64,000 bases of DNA from an uncultured Tenacibaculum sp. (GTDB lineage Bacteria; Bacteroidota; Bacteroidia; Flavobacteriales; Flavobacteriaceae), in assembly GCA_947497895.1 (NCBI GenBank), contig CANMIL010000005.1, positions 248,001 to 312,000 on the forward strand, read 5' to 3'. A model generated the notes under the pieces. That model was given only the letters and a program-made list of their open reading frames with translations. It had not been told where the DNA came from and ran no database searches. Position numbers and translations under genes: made by a program. Shown here piece by piece: positions 54,654-62,558 of the stretch (its first letter is position 1; each line of letters begins with the position of its first letter).

Positions 54654-55043
54654 TTAGTTATTTATTCTCTTTTTTTTAGTAAAGGTACTTTTACTCGGAA
54701 AATATTTCATGAGTCCAATATCATAGGTATGCCAATATAGTAACCTATTGTTACTCCAGAAAACATCTAACTTCTCTCCTCTTCTAAACTCTTTCTCAAG
54801 AAAACTAGCGGAATTTAGTCTTGCTAGAATAGAGCTTCCTTCATTATTGTTAATTCTTACATACCCATAACGCCTTGTAGCATATTCGTTTCGTGAAACC
54901 TTTTCAGTAACGGATTCATACTTTTCAAACGTTGCTTCTATCTTCTTCTTTCCTTCTCTATCTTCATAGAAGATACTCTTCAACTTCACCAAATAAAGTA
55001 AAATTAAAAAAGGTGTGAGCGTAATAACAACAATAGATAACAT
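54654..55043 (-). CDS. 129-residue hypothetical protein with one membrane helix
   Basis: An N-terminal hydrophobic helix (LSIVVITLTPFLILLYLVKL) is followed by a soluble, charged domain with strand-like blocks (RYGYVRINNNEGSSILARL, RGEKLDVFWSNNRLLYW). I recognise no family. It converges on rlmN and lies 19 nt downstream of a secreted 170-residue protein gene on the same strand; the two may be an operon. Confidence 0.72.
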   Translation of the reverse strand: MLSIVVITLTPFLILLYLVKLKSIFYEDREGKKKIEATFEKYESVTEKVSRNEYATRRYGYVRINNNEGSSILARLNSASFLEKEFRRGEKLDVFWSNNRLLYWHTYDIGLMKYFPSKSTFTKKKRINN

Positions 55044-55062
55044 TCCTTTAAGAGAAGTACTA

Positions 55063-55575
55063 TTATTGTTTCTTTAAAAAGGCTCTTTGAGTCACGCTAA
55101 CAGGGTAACCATATACAAAAGGAATTTCTTTTGTGCCTTTTCCTGTTGTTGTTTTGTTTTTACTTTTAGTAAATAAAATTTCAAAATCAACAGTATCGTT
55201 ATCAAAGGCCAAACGCGTTGTTAAAAGATTCTCTTGTACTTCAAAAAAACTATACAAAGTATTCGAAACAAACTTTATTGGTAGTACGATTCCATTGTTT
55301 TCATCTACCTCGAAAAGACCTTTCTCTTTATCTTTTACAACTAATGTATAATTACGAGGTTGTCCATTATACACTAATTTATACTGATACTTTCCAGTCT
55401 CCTTAGTGGTTAATAGATGAAATTCCATCGGAATCTTTTGTGTTTTTCCCGCCGAATTGATGACCAATTCTCCTGAATATACTCCTAAATAATCATCAGG
55501 AAAGTTCTTAGAATTTTGCGCGGAAATAGTAAATACGGTAAGTAAAGCTATAAAAAAGCTATATAAATATTTCAT
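55063..55575 (-). CDS. 170-residue secreted hypothetical protein
   Basis: Signal peptide MKYLYSFFIALLTVFTISAQ, then DDYLGVYSGELVINSAGKTQKIPMEFHLL, a start like that of small beta-barrel/lipocalin-like proteins of flavobacteria. Further strands (YQYKLVYNGQ, PRNYTLVVKD, LLTTRLAF, VDFEILFTKS) fit an eight-stranded fold. There is no cysteine. Function unknown; it would be periplasmic or exported. Confidence 0.75.
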   Translation of the reverse strand: MKYLYSFFIALLTVFTISAQNSKNFPDDYLGVYSGELVINSAGKTQKIPMEFHLLTTKETGKYQYKLVYNGQPRNYTLVVKDKEKGLFEVDENNGIVLPIKFVSNTLYSFFEVQENLLTTRLAFDNDTVDFEILFTKSKNKTTTGKGTKEIPFVYGYPVSVTQRAFLKKQ

Positions 55576-55785
55576 GGGGATAAGGGGTGTTAATACAGCA
55601 AAAATACAAGCTTATTTTAAATTCCTACCATAATCGGTGTTAAATTACTGAACAACAACCTTTTTAACATTAAAAACCAAGTAATTAAATACTCTAATTA
55701 ATACAATAAAAACAGGCAAAAAAACCAACGATACGAATTTCAATTATACTCATAAACTATTTACTATCATTCTCCAATTTATTCT

Positions 55786-55793
55786 TATTTTTG
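55786..55793 (+). promoter_or_regulatory. -7 promoter element for the polyprenyl synthetase gene
   Basis: TATTTTTG is an exact TAnnTTTG. The expected transcript start (about 55800) is only a few bases before the ATG at 55803, so the mRNA may be leaderless. Confidence 0.5.
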
Positions 55794-55802
55794 TTCGCTA
55801 AT

Positions 55803-56780
55803 ATGAAGCCAGTAGAGCAAATAAAACTTCCTATAGCAAAAGAAATGGAACTCTTTGAAACTAAGTTCAAAGATGCTATGCTATCTAAAGTTCCATTACT
55901 TAACCGAATAACTTATTATATCGTTCGAAGAAAAGGAAAACAAATGCGTCCTATGTTTGTTTTCTTAGTAGCTAAAATGGTATCTGACGGTGGTTTTGAT
56001 GAACGTACCTATCGTGGAGCTTCTGTTGTTGAATTAATTCATACAGCAACTCTAGTTCACGATGATGTAGTTGACGATAGTAACCGCCGTAGAGGATTCT
56101 TTTCCATTAATGCTCTTTGGAAAAATAAAATTGCCGTTCTAGTAGGTGATTTTTTACTTTCAAAAGGCTTACTTCTTTCTATTGATAATGAAGATTTCGA
56201 TATCTTAAAATTAATTTCCATTGCTGTTCGAGAAATGAGTGAAGGAGAATTACTACAGATTGAAAAAGCTCGAAAACTCGATATTACAGAAGAAGTTTAT
56301 TTTGAAATCATTCGTCAAAAAACAGCTACTTTAATTGCTGCTTGTTGTGGAATTGGCGCAGCTTCTGTTGGAGCTAACAATAAAACCGTGCAGCAAATGC
56401 GAAAGTTTGGTGAATATATTGGTATTGCTTTTCAAATAAAAGATGATTTATTCGACTATACAGATGCTAAAATAGGGAAACCTACTGGTATTGACATTAA
56501 GGAACAAAAAATGACCTTACCGCTAATTTACACTTTAAACAATGTTTCTGAAAAAGACAAAGATTGGTTAATAAACTCTGTAAAAAAGCACAATCACAAT
56601 AAGAAAAGAGTAAAAGAAATTATTGCTTTCGTTAAAGAAAACGGTGGTTTAGAATATACTGTCAATAAAATGCATGATTACAAGAATAAAGCATTGGCCA
56701 TTTTAGAGAACTTTCCTAATTCAGAGTACAAGGACTCTTTACTTAAAATGATTGACTACGTTGTAGAGCGAAAAATCTAA
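55803..56780 (+). CDS. Polyprenyl diphosphate synthase
   Basis: 325 residues from the ATG at 55803; the TTG at 55791 lies in the -7 element and was not used. The two aspartate-rich motifs are LVHDDVVDDSNRRRG and FQIKDDLFDYTD, the Mg-diphosphate sites of the trans-isoprenyl synthases. RRKGKQMRPMFVFLVAKM is the conserved lead-in. It builds a C40-C50 chain, probably octaprenyl or similar for menaquinone side chains in this group; chain length cannot be read exactly. Confidence 0.94.
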   Translation: MKPVEQIKLPIAKEMELFETKFKDAMLSKVPLLNRITYYIVRRKGKQMRPMFVFLVAKMVSDGGFDERTYRGASVVELIHTATLVHDDVVDDSNRRRGFFSINALWKNKIAVLVGDFLLSKGLLLSIDNEDFDILKLISIAVREMSEGELLQIEKARKLDITEEVYFEIIRQKTATLIAACCGIGAASVGANNKTVQQMRKFGEYIGIAFQIKDDLFDYTDAKIGKPTGIDIKEQKMTLPLIYTLNNVSEKDKDWLINSVKKHNHNKKRVKEIIAFVKENGGLEYTVNKMHDYKNKALAILENFPNSEYKDSLLKMIDYVVERKI

Positions 56781-56804
56781 ACCTGTAACCTTTTTGAAAC
56801 TCTT

Positions 56805-57071
56805 TTAAGCACGTTTCTGCTTTAACCAAGAACCAACACTCCCTAGTTCTTTTGCTTGATAGAAGTTTTGCTCTTTTGAGATATAATTCTCCTCTGTTGA
56901 TGTAGTCTCAACTTTAATGAATTTATAGAACATAAATTTAAAAATTGACTCACGAACATCTTCATAAGTAATCTCTGAATTATTTGTAAAGTCGATTACT
57001 TGTCTTACAAAATTATCTACCTTAATTATATCTTGTGTTTGAGTTAACACTTTAAAAGCAACTTCTTCCAT
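56805..57071 (-). CDS. 88-residue hypothetical protein
   Basis: A soluble, mostly helical protein: KVLTQTQDIIKVDNFVRQVIDFTNNSEITYEDVRESIFKFMFYKFIKVE, then a short C-terminal segment (LGSVGSWLKQKRA). There is no signal peptide or known motif. It converges on the polyprenyl synthase gene and diverges from the 63-residue gene. The codon use and an ATG start are regular. Function unknown. Confidence 0.7.
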   Translation of the reverse strand: MEEVAFKVLTQTQDIIKVDNFVRQVIDFTNNSEITYEDVRESIFKFMFYKFIKVETTSTEENYISKEQNFYQAKELGSVGSWLKQKRA

Positions 57072-57143
57072 AAATAGTTTAAATTCATATCAAAACTACT
57101 CATGCTTCGCTAAAATTAAAAGGTAATTTATGCAGAAAAAAAT

Positions 57144-57335
57144 GTGGATTTCCGCAAGATAAACATTTCTTCTTGTAGCATTTATTTTGATGAGGAAAAC
57201 GAGCCTAAAGTATGGTACCGTAAGATTTCAAAAGATGAAATAGAATTGCTTCCTACACCAGGCCCACATCCTGTAAACGGAAAAACATTAAAACCAATTA
57301 GTACTTACATGATTAACAAATACATCTGTAAGTAA
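57144..57335 (+). CDS. 63-residue hypothetical protein
   Basis: A short frame from GTG at 57144 encodes MDFRKINISSCSIYFDEEN followed by PKVWYRKISKDEIELLPTPG and a basic C-terminus. There is no signal peptide or membrane helix. The start is weak (GTG, no promoter seen), so the real start could differ. It is the last protein-coding frame before the 3.3 kb RNA array, closed by a hairpin at 57383-57410. Confidence is moderate. Confidence 0.5.
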   Translation: MDFRKINISSCSIYFDEENEPKVWYRKISKDEIELLPTPGPHPVNGKTLKPISTYMINKYICK

Positions 57336-57382
57336 TTCAGGCCAAGACTCTCACTTACCATATGTATCACTATAAAACAAAA

Positions 57383-57466
57383 AAAAGCTCCAATATGGAA
57401 CCTTTTTTTACTATATAAAAAACGGGGGGATTTTTAATATTTTTCGGGGAACTATCTTTCTTACAT
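57383..57466 (-). ncRNA. C-rich small RNA candidate X
   Basis: On the minus strand a near -7 element TAATTTTA (57473-57480) precedes TTCCCCG, AAAAATAT and ATCCCCCCGTTTTT, ending with the hairpin GGTTCC/GGAGCT and TTTTTTTT. The hairpin only closes well in this orientation, through two G-U pairs, which argues for a minus-strand transcript. It is paralogous to Y. Its run complements CGGGGGGATTTTTA in unit e exactly. Confidence 0.55.
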
Positions 57467-57794
57467 TCATGTTAAAATTACGATACATTTGCTATTGTTT
57501 TTTTGTTTTTAGTTCTATAGATTTCTTTTCATGACAAAGCCCGTTCATCTGTCGGTGAATGGTTATCTGAAACCTTAAGATTTCATTCCATGATTAACAT
57601 TTTTCAATCAATATATTAATATCCCAAAAAAAATCATTCGTCAATCATTTTAAAGAACGCCTTACGAAAATTCAATTATTAAAAATAGTTGACTTTAAAT
57701 GGCCACTTGATCTATTTCTAAAACTAATGGATACTGATATTTATTGAGGTTATACAACAAAATGTATAATAAAAACCATGCTAACTATAGGGTA

Positions 57795-57867
57795 AAAAAA
57801 AAGAGCTCTTAAGTCGAACTCTATTTTTTAAAACGGGGGTATTTTTTTGGGGTATTACTATCTAAAG
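57795..57867 (-). ncRNA. C-rich small RNA candidate Y
   Basis: On the minus strand an exact -7 element TAGTTTTG (57874-57881) is followed by CATGTCTTTAGATAGT, ATACCCC and ACCCCCGTTTT. The 3' hairpin GAGTTC/GAGCTC (one G-U pair) runs into nine Ts. It resembles X in layout. The ACCCCCGTTTT segment is the exact complement of AAAACGGGGGT in units c and d of the plus-strand array. Confidence 0.6.
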
Positions 57868-58186
57868 ACATGTCAAAACTACATTATGATTGCAGTATAT
57901 TTTTACTTTTTTGTTGAGTATATCTATTTTTTATGATAAGATCCATTCGTCTATCGATCAATGGAAAATAAACAGTAATAATATTCCATAAAATAACTTC
58001 AAAAAACTACATAAACTGTAAAGCTTAAATTCCCCAGCAAATTCCATCTAAATCACGACTAAAAAAAGCTCTTTATATATACAATAAAATCACTTACATT
58101 AAGAATAACACCATTCATCTATAGAATATAGTACCTCAACTATTCTTAAGTTTATTTGTTTTTATTCGTACCTATCTTTGAAATGT

Positions 58187-58254
58187 AGTTAATAGTTAAT
58201 AGTTAGTTTTCAGGAAAGAAGTAACAAATTAGGTGGATGTTACTTCTTTTTTTT
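58187..58254 (+). ncRNA. Small RNA array, unit a
   Basis: -7 element TATCTTTG at 58173-58180, followed by AATAGTTAATAGTTAG and the terminator hairpin AAAGAAGTAAC/GTTACTTCTTT, then T-run. The loop has AGGTGG instead of a G5 run, the most diverged copy. Confidence 0.65.
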
Positions 58255-58434
58255 ATGCTCATAAACCAAAAAAAACATCACACACAACAAAACAAACCAT
58301 TCATACATAATAAACCACAACACACAATAAAAAACCTCTATTTATCTTCTAAAAACATTCGTTAACCCTTTAAACCTTTCCATTTATCTTTTTATCTCAA
58401 CATAAACTTAAGTTCTAATGTATCTTTGAAGTGT

Positions 58435-58502
58435 CATTTAAGGTTAAAATAAACAAAAATAAAGAAGTAAAGAATCGGGGGGTTTTTTACTTCTTTATTT
58501 TT
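58435..58502 (+). ncRNA. Small RNA array, unit b
   Basis: -7 element at 58421-58428. The single-stranded 5' part is CATTTAAGGTTAAAA. The terminator hairpin is AAAGAAGTAAA/TTTACTTCTTT, with six Gs in the loop (CGGGGGG), then T-rich 3' end. The total length is about 68 nt. Confidence 0.75.
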
Positions 58503-58695
58503 ACAGGCACTCCAAACCAAACTCCAAAAAAAAAAACAATCTACACATAAAAACAGACTAAAAAACACTAAAAACAAACAATTTACACAAAATAAACACT
58601 ATTAAACTCTCCAATACTTCACTTCAACTTCTCAAAAATGTCAATCGTCTTTTTATCTCTAAATAAACTTTAAATACCTTGTATCTTTGAAACAT

Positions 58696-58764
58696 CATTT
58701 AAGGTTAAAAGAATTATTAATAAGAAGTAAAAAAACGGGGGTTATTTTACTTCTTTTCTTTTTT
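58696..58764 (+). ncRNA. Small RNA array, unit c
   Basis: -7 element at 58682-58689; 5' part CATCATTTAAGGTTAAAAG; hairpin AAGAAGTAAAA/TTTTACTTCTT with the loop ACGGGGGTTA; T-rich end. Nearly identical to unit d (743 nt downstream). Confidence 0.75.
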
Positions 58765-59070
58765 AACAAAACTTAGCAAGAAACATTTATATATAAAAAG
58801 AGGTAGTTTTTAAAACTACCTCTTATAAAAAAATCAAAACGAACGAATAGTTATTATGTGAAATAAGATTTCGATGTTTTTACTTTCAAAACAGGATTAT
58901 TAATGTTTTCCTGTATAAATTTCCTAAGAATGACTACGAACTAAATTGATCCCCCAACCAATAAAGCAGCACTCGAAGAAACCTTCCTAAGTAAGTAACT
59001 GTTAAGACATTCATTACTTTACGAATAGTAACCTTAATAGACTTTATGTAACATATAACCGTTTATCTAG

Positions 59071-59295
59071 CTATTTACCCATATAATAAAGACCAAAACA
59101 GGCCTTTCCCCTGTAAAGTTAATTTTGGAAATACGCCTTTTAAAGGCTTATGAACTAATTATAAACAAAACCCTTCCCTTTCTAAACGAAGTCATGTTCA
59201 GTGTTGGGCTTAATAGCAGATCTTATTTTAATAATACTTTTGAAAAACTATTTGGAATTAAACCAGGGCAACTAGCAAAAAGAAATAAGCTATAA
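59071..59295 (+). pseudogene. Remnant of an AraC-type HTH regulator
   Basis: A 74-codon stretch translates to KTKTGLSPVKLILEIRLLKA, then YELIINKTLPFLNEVMFSVG and LNSRSYFNNTFEKLFGIKPG, which is the double helix-turn-helix of AraC/XylS regulators (compare the family motif GFxxxSYFxxxFKKxxGxxP). An in-frame stop lies directly upstream at 59068-59070, and nothing coding precedes it, so only the DNA-binding C-terminus remains; it may derive from an AraC regulator or a hybrid two-component protein. It sits between units c and d. It shows that the region once held a regulator gene, now lost. Confidence 0.7.
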
Positions 59296-59438
59296 AAACA
59301 ACCATTTATACACAAAAACAAACAACACATACAAAATAACACCATTTAACGATGAAGTAGGTTGAATAAACTTCCAATCAGAGTCAGTTATCTTATTTTG
59401 ACTTTTTAAACTTTAAATGTATTGTATCTTTGAAACAT

Positions 59439-59508
59439 CATTTAAGGTTAAAAGAATAATAATTAAAGAAGTAAAAAAACGGGGGTTATTTTACTTCTTT
59501 CTTCTTTT
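59439..59508 (+). ncRNA. Small RNA array, unit d
   Basis: -7 element at 59425-59432; CATCATTTAAGGTTAAAAG; hairpin AAAGAAGTAAAA/TTTTACTTCTTT with the loop AACGGGGGTTA. It differs from unit c mainly in the linker before the hairpin. Confidence 0.75.
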
Positions 59509-59685
59509 ATACAAACACAATACAAAACCATAAAAACTACAAAACAGACTATCTACACATAAAAAACAACAATACACACAAAATAAAGCAACTTACCTTC
59601 TAAAAAACTCAACTCATCTCTAAAACAAAGTCACTCATCTTTTTCTGACAAATTAAACTCTAAATGTAACGTATCTTTGAAGTGT

Positions 59686-59754
59686 CATTTAAGGTTAAAA
59701 AATTTAAAAATAGAAGTACAAGTTCGGGGGGATTTTTACTTCTATTTTTAGTTT
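59686..59754 (+). ncRNA. Small RNA array, unit e
   Basis: -7 element at 59672-59679; GTCATTTAAGGTTAAAA; a 14-bp perfect hairpin TAAAAATAGAAGTA/TACTTCTATTTTTA with the loop carrying six Gs (TTCGGGGGGATT). A 14-mer in this loop and stem flank is identical to the complement of RNA X. Confidence 0.75.
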
Positions 59755-59986
59755 ACCTTCCTTCCAAAATAAAGCTATTCATTTCTTCACAGTATAAAAT
59801 CTCTTTCTTTAGAAAACATCTAAACAACCACAAATAACGAAAAACAAACATTTTATACATAAAAACAAACAAAACACACATAAAAACCGTTATTCAACAC
59901 AACTTACAAGCAGCTTATCGCGTTAAACTGACCACTCATCTAATTATCCTCTTGCAATCAACGTTAATAATCTATCTTTGGTACAA

Positions 59987-60057
59987 GATTTAAGGTTAAA
60001 AGAATAAAGAAAAAAGTGACGATCTGGGGGGATTTTACTTTTTTCTTTTCTTTTTTT
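59987..60057 (+). ncRNA. Small RNA array, unit f
   Basis: -7 element at 59973-59980; AGATTTAAGGTTAAAAG; 12-bp hairpin AAAGAAAAAAGT/ACTTTTTTCTTT with six Gs in the loop (CTGGGGGGATT), then TTTTTTT. The stem has changed on both arms compared with b-e, keeping pairing: good evidence that the hairpin is selected. Confidence 0.75.
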
Positions 60058-60204
60058 ACACAACTTCCTTTTACTATCTATTTTAAGCTCTCCCCAATCT
60101 ATTATTTTCCAACTTACATTTCATTAACATTCTTACTACTCCAAGTTTATTTGCACAATACACATTTCCATAAAAAACATCAGTTTTCATTATAACATAA
60201 TGAT

Positions 60205-60283
60205 TATAATAAAAACCTCTCGACTGCTTCGCAGAGTACTCTCGACCAAAATACATTTTGGCTCATGTAATGTTCGAGATGAC
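60205..60283. repeat. REP-like palindromic remnant
   Basis: CTCTCGACTGCTTCGCAGAG, followed by ACTCTCGACC and a GTTCGAGATGACAC end, has the look of the dispersed intergenic palindromes of Flavobacteriia. It is more GC-rich than its surroundings. No second full copy was seen in this window. Confidence 0.35.
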
Positions 60284-60493
60284 ACGGGAATTACTACTTA
60301 AATTAAAATACCAAGTTTTGCGTGCTTAAAACGGATAGTTTCTTTATCATCTCCTTAAAGAATAATGATATCCAAATATTTTCAACGATAGTTAAACGGT
60401 TCCCTCTGGAATCTAATCCAGTGAACCACTGAAAGAGGTTGGTAAACTAATACTCCTTATAAAGTCTTAAGTACCTAACTATCTTTACAGCAT

Positions 60494-60546
60494 AGTTTGG
60501 TTAATTTTCAAAAGAAGTGTTCATCAGGGGGATACTTCTTTTTTTT
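60494..60546 (+). ncRNA. Small RNA array, unit g (diverged)
   Basis: A one-mismatch -7 element TATCTTTA (60480-60487), no ATTTAAGGTTAAAA block, then the hairpin AAAAGAAGT/ACTTCTTTT with five Gs in the loop and a T-run. Terminator and loop are conserved, while the 5' part has changed. Confidence 0.6.
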
Positions 60547-60552
60547 GCGCAC

Positions 60553-60581
60553 AAAAAAACCTCAGCATAAATCTGAGGTTT
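60553..60581 (-). terminator. Rho-independent terminator after metK
   Basis: On the minus strand AAACCTCAG pairs with CTGAGGTTT around a short loop and runs into Ts. Confidence 0.88.
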
Positions 60582-60604
60582 ATATATCTTTTTGGAAAGA
60601 GTTC

Positions 60605-61858
60605 TTATAAATTGAATGATTCTTTCACCTTATCTACATAATCAAGTTTTTCCCAAGTAAATAGTTCAACATCTAATGTTTTACTTTCACCATTAGGCTG
60701 TGTAAAAGTTTTCTTTACCACTTCATTCTCACGCCCCATATGACCATATGCAGCAGTTTCACTATACATTGGTGATCTTAACTTTAAACGTGTTTCAATT
60801 GCATACGGACGCATATCAAAAAGTTCGGAAACCTTCTGAGCAATTTCACCATCCGTTAAATTAACTTTTGATGTTCCATAAGTATCTACAAAAACTCCCA
60901 TTGGCTCAACAACACCAATAGCATAAGAAACCTGCACTAAAACTTCATCCGCAACACCAGCTGCTACCAAGTTCTTTGCTATATGACGTGTAGCATATGC
61001 CGCAGATCTATCTACCTTACTTGGATCTTTTCCAGAAAATGCACCACCTCCGTGAGCTCCTTTTCCTCCATAAGTATCAACAATAATCTTTCTTCCTGTT
61101 AATCCAGTATCTCCATGAGGTCCACCAATAACAAATTTCCCTGTAGGATTAATGTGATACTTAATATCATCATTAAATAAAGCTTGTATCTCTGGAGACA
61201 ACTGAGCTTTTACTCTGGGAATTAAAATATCAACGATGTCCTTTCTGATTTTTGCTAACATTGCTTCATCCTCATCAAAATCATCATGCTGTGTAGAAAC
61301 CACAATTGCTTCAATTCTTTGAGGTACATTATCGTCAGAATACTCAATAGTTACCTGACTTTTTGCATCTGGACGTAAATAAGAAATTTCTTTATTCTCT
61401 CTTCTTAATACCGCTAGCTCCTTTAAAATCAAGTGAGATAAGGCTAACGCCAAAGGCATATAATTTTCGGTTTCATTCGTTGCATAACCAAACATCATTC
61501 CTTGATCTCCTGCCCCCTGTTCTTCTTTACTAGCTCTATCAACCCCTCTATTAATATCATCAGATTGTTCATGAATTGCCGATACCACTCCACAAGAGTT
61601 TCCGTCAAACATATATTCTCCTTTCGTATATCCAATTTTATTAATAACATCTCTTGCTATCTTTTGTACATCTAAATAAGTGTTAGATTTTACTTCTCCC
61701 GCTAGCACAACTTGTCCAGTAGTAACTAAGGTTTCACAAGCAACTTTAGAGTCCGCATCAAAAGCCAAAAAATTATCTATTAACGCATCAGAAATCTGAT
61801 CTGCAACTTTATCAGGATGTCCTTCCGAAACACTTTCTGAGGTAAAAAAATATGACAT
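60605..61858 (-). CDS. metK: S-adenosylmethionine synthase
   Basis: 417 residues, slightly longer than the E. coli enzyme. The ATP/methionine motifs are [37 protein letters not shown] and [28 protein letters not shown], with [21 protein letters not shown]. It makes SAM from methionine and ATP. A SAM-II-type riboswitch lies in its leader (61928-61976) right after the promoter, so SAM represses the gene by feedback. A terminator follows on the left. Confidence 0.97.
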   Translation of the reverse strand: MSYFFTSESVSEGHPDKVADQISDALIDNFLAFDADSKVACETLVTTGQVVLAGEVKSNTYLDVQKIARDVINKIGYTKGEYMFDGNSCGVVSAIHEQSDDINRGVDRASKEEQGAGDQGMMFGYATNETENYMPLALALSHLILKELAVLRRENKEISYLRPDAKSQVTIEYSDDNVPQRIEAIVVSTQHDDFDEDEAMLAKIRKDIVDILIPRVKAQLSPEIQALFNDDIKYHINPTGKFVIGGPHGDTGLTGRKIIVDTYGGKGAHGGGAFSGKDPSKVDRSAAYATRHIAKNLVAAGVADEVLVQVSYAIGVVEPMGVFVDTYGTSKVNLTDGEIAQKVSELFDMRPYAIETRLKLRSPMYSETAAYGHMGRENEVVKKTFTQPNGESKTLDVELFTWEKLDYVDKVKESFNL

Positions 61859-61927
61859 ATTTTACTTTTTTATAAATTTTTTATTCGAAGAAAGTTCACG
61901 ATTGCTGCACAAAGAAGTAGGCTTACT

Positions 61928-61976
61928 GCTTTAGCATTTTTTTATGAGGTTGCAATCAGACAAATTTCTCCTCTCA
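61928..61976 (-). promoter_or_regulatory. SAM-II riboswitch (SAM-alpha type) in the metK leader
   Basis: On the minus strand GAGG (61970-61973 on the plus axis) pairs with CCTC (61946-61949). Between them is AGAAATTTGTCTGATTGCAA, and after the second arm AAAAAAATGCTAAAGC. The order stem-GAUUUG-like-UUGCAA-stem-AAAUGCUAAA is that of the SAM-II H-type pseudoknot, as in the metX leaders of alpha-proteobacteria and Bacteroidetes. The gene downstream, metK, fits. The pseudoknot was not folded. Confidence 0.78.
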
Positions 61977-61987
61977 TTATGAGGGGA

Positions 61988-61995
61988 CAAAAATA
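61988..61995 (-). promoter_or_regulatory. -7 promoter element for metK
   Basis: The minus strand reads TATTTTTG, an exact TAnnTTTG; transcription would start just before the SAM-II element. Confidence 0.6.
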
Positions 61996-62096
61996 GAAAT
62001 TATTTAGGTATTAAAAAATAAAGTTATCATAAAAACAATTGATAAGTTGATAATAAAAAGTAATTTTTGTACAATTGCTTTGGAAAAATATTTGTT

Positions 62097-62104
62097 TACT
62101 TTTG
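62097..62104 (+). promoter_or_regulatory. -7 promoter element for trxA
   Basis: TACTTTTG, an exact TAnnTTTG, with a TTG 19 nt upstream (62075-62077). It lies 45 nt before the ATG of trxA and rules out the longer in-frame start at 62047. Confidence 0.7.
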
Positions 62105-62148
62105 TAACTGTAAATAAGAGAATAACCACAAATAAAAATATAAATACG

Positions 62149-62466
62149 ATGGCATTAGAAATTACAGATGCTTCTTTTGAAGAAGTTGTATTAAAATCGG
62201 ACAAACCTGTATTAGTTGACTTTTGGGCCGCTTGGTGTGGACCTTGTAGAATGGTAGCTCCAATCGTTGATGAAATTAGCTCAGAATATGATGGTAGAGC
62301 TATTGTTGGAAAAGTAGATGTTGACAACAATCAAGAGTTTGCTGCTAAGTATGGTGTGCGTAACATCCCTACGGTTTTAATATTTAAAAACGGTGAGGTT
62401 GTGGATAAGCAAGTTGGTGCTGCTCCTAAAAAAGCATATACTGATAAAATTGACGCTCAGTTATAA
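62149..62466 (+). CDS. trxA: Thioredoxin
   Basis: 105 residues from the ATG at 62149. The classic active site is FWAAWCGPCRMVAPI, and the cis-proline is in NIPTVLIFKNGE. The frame is open upstream to 62047, but a promoter lies inside that extension. It reduces disulfides in the cytoplasm with NADPH via thioredoxin reductase. It has its own promoter and a strong terminator. Confidence 0.97.
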   Translation: MALEITDASFEEVVLKSDKPVLVDFWAAWCGPCRMVAPIVDEISSEYDGRAIVGKVDVDNNQEFAAKYGVRNIPTVLIFKNGEVVDKQVGAAPKKAYTDKIDAQL

Positions 62467-62489
62467 GATACACTCTTATAGAAATAAAT

Positions 62490-62527
62490 AACAAAGGTTT
62501 GGCAAATGCCAAACCTTTGTTATTTTT
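62490..62527 (+). terminator. Rho-independent terminator after trxA
   Basis: AACAAAGGTTTGGC pairs with GCCAAACCTTTGTT around a 4-nt loop, followed by ATTTTT. Confidence 0.93.
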
Positions 62528-62558
62528 AGCAGACAAACAAACGACATTTAAAACATTT

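Noticed and set aside
58173..60546. Regularly spaced repeats suggesting a CRISPR array
   Set aside because: Spacing is 245-740 nt, the repeated part is a promoter plus a terminator hairpin, and no cas genes are present.
62004..62330. 108-codon minus-strand frame across the trxA promoter and gene
   Set aside because: It overlaps trxA and the divergent promoter; its Phe/Ile/Val-rich sequence is a shadow of the opposite strand.
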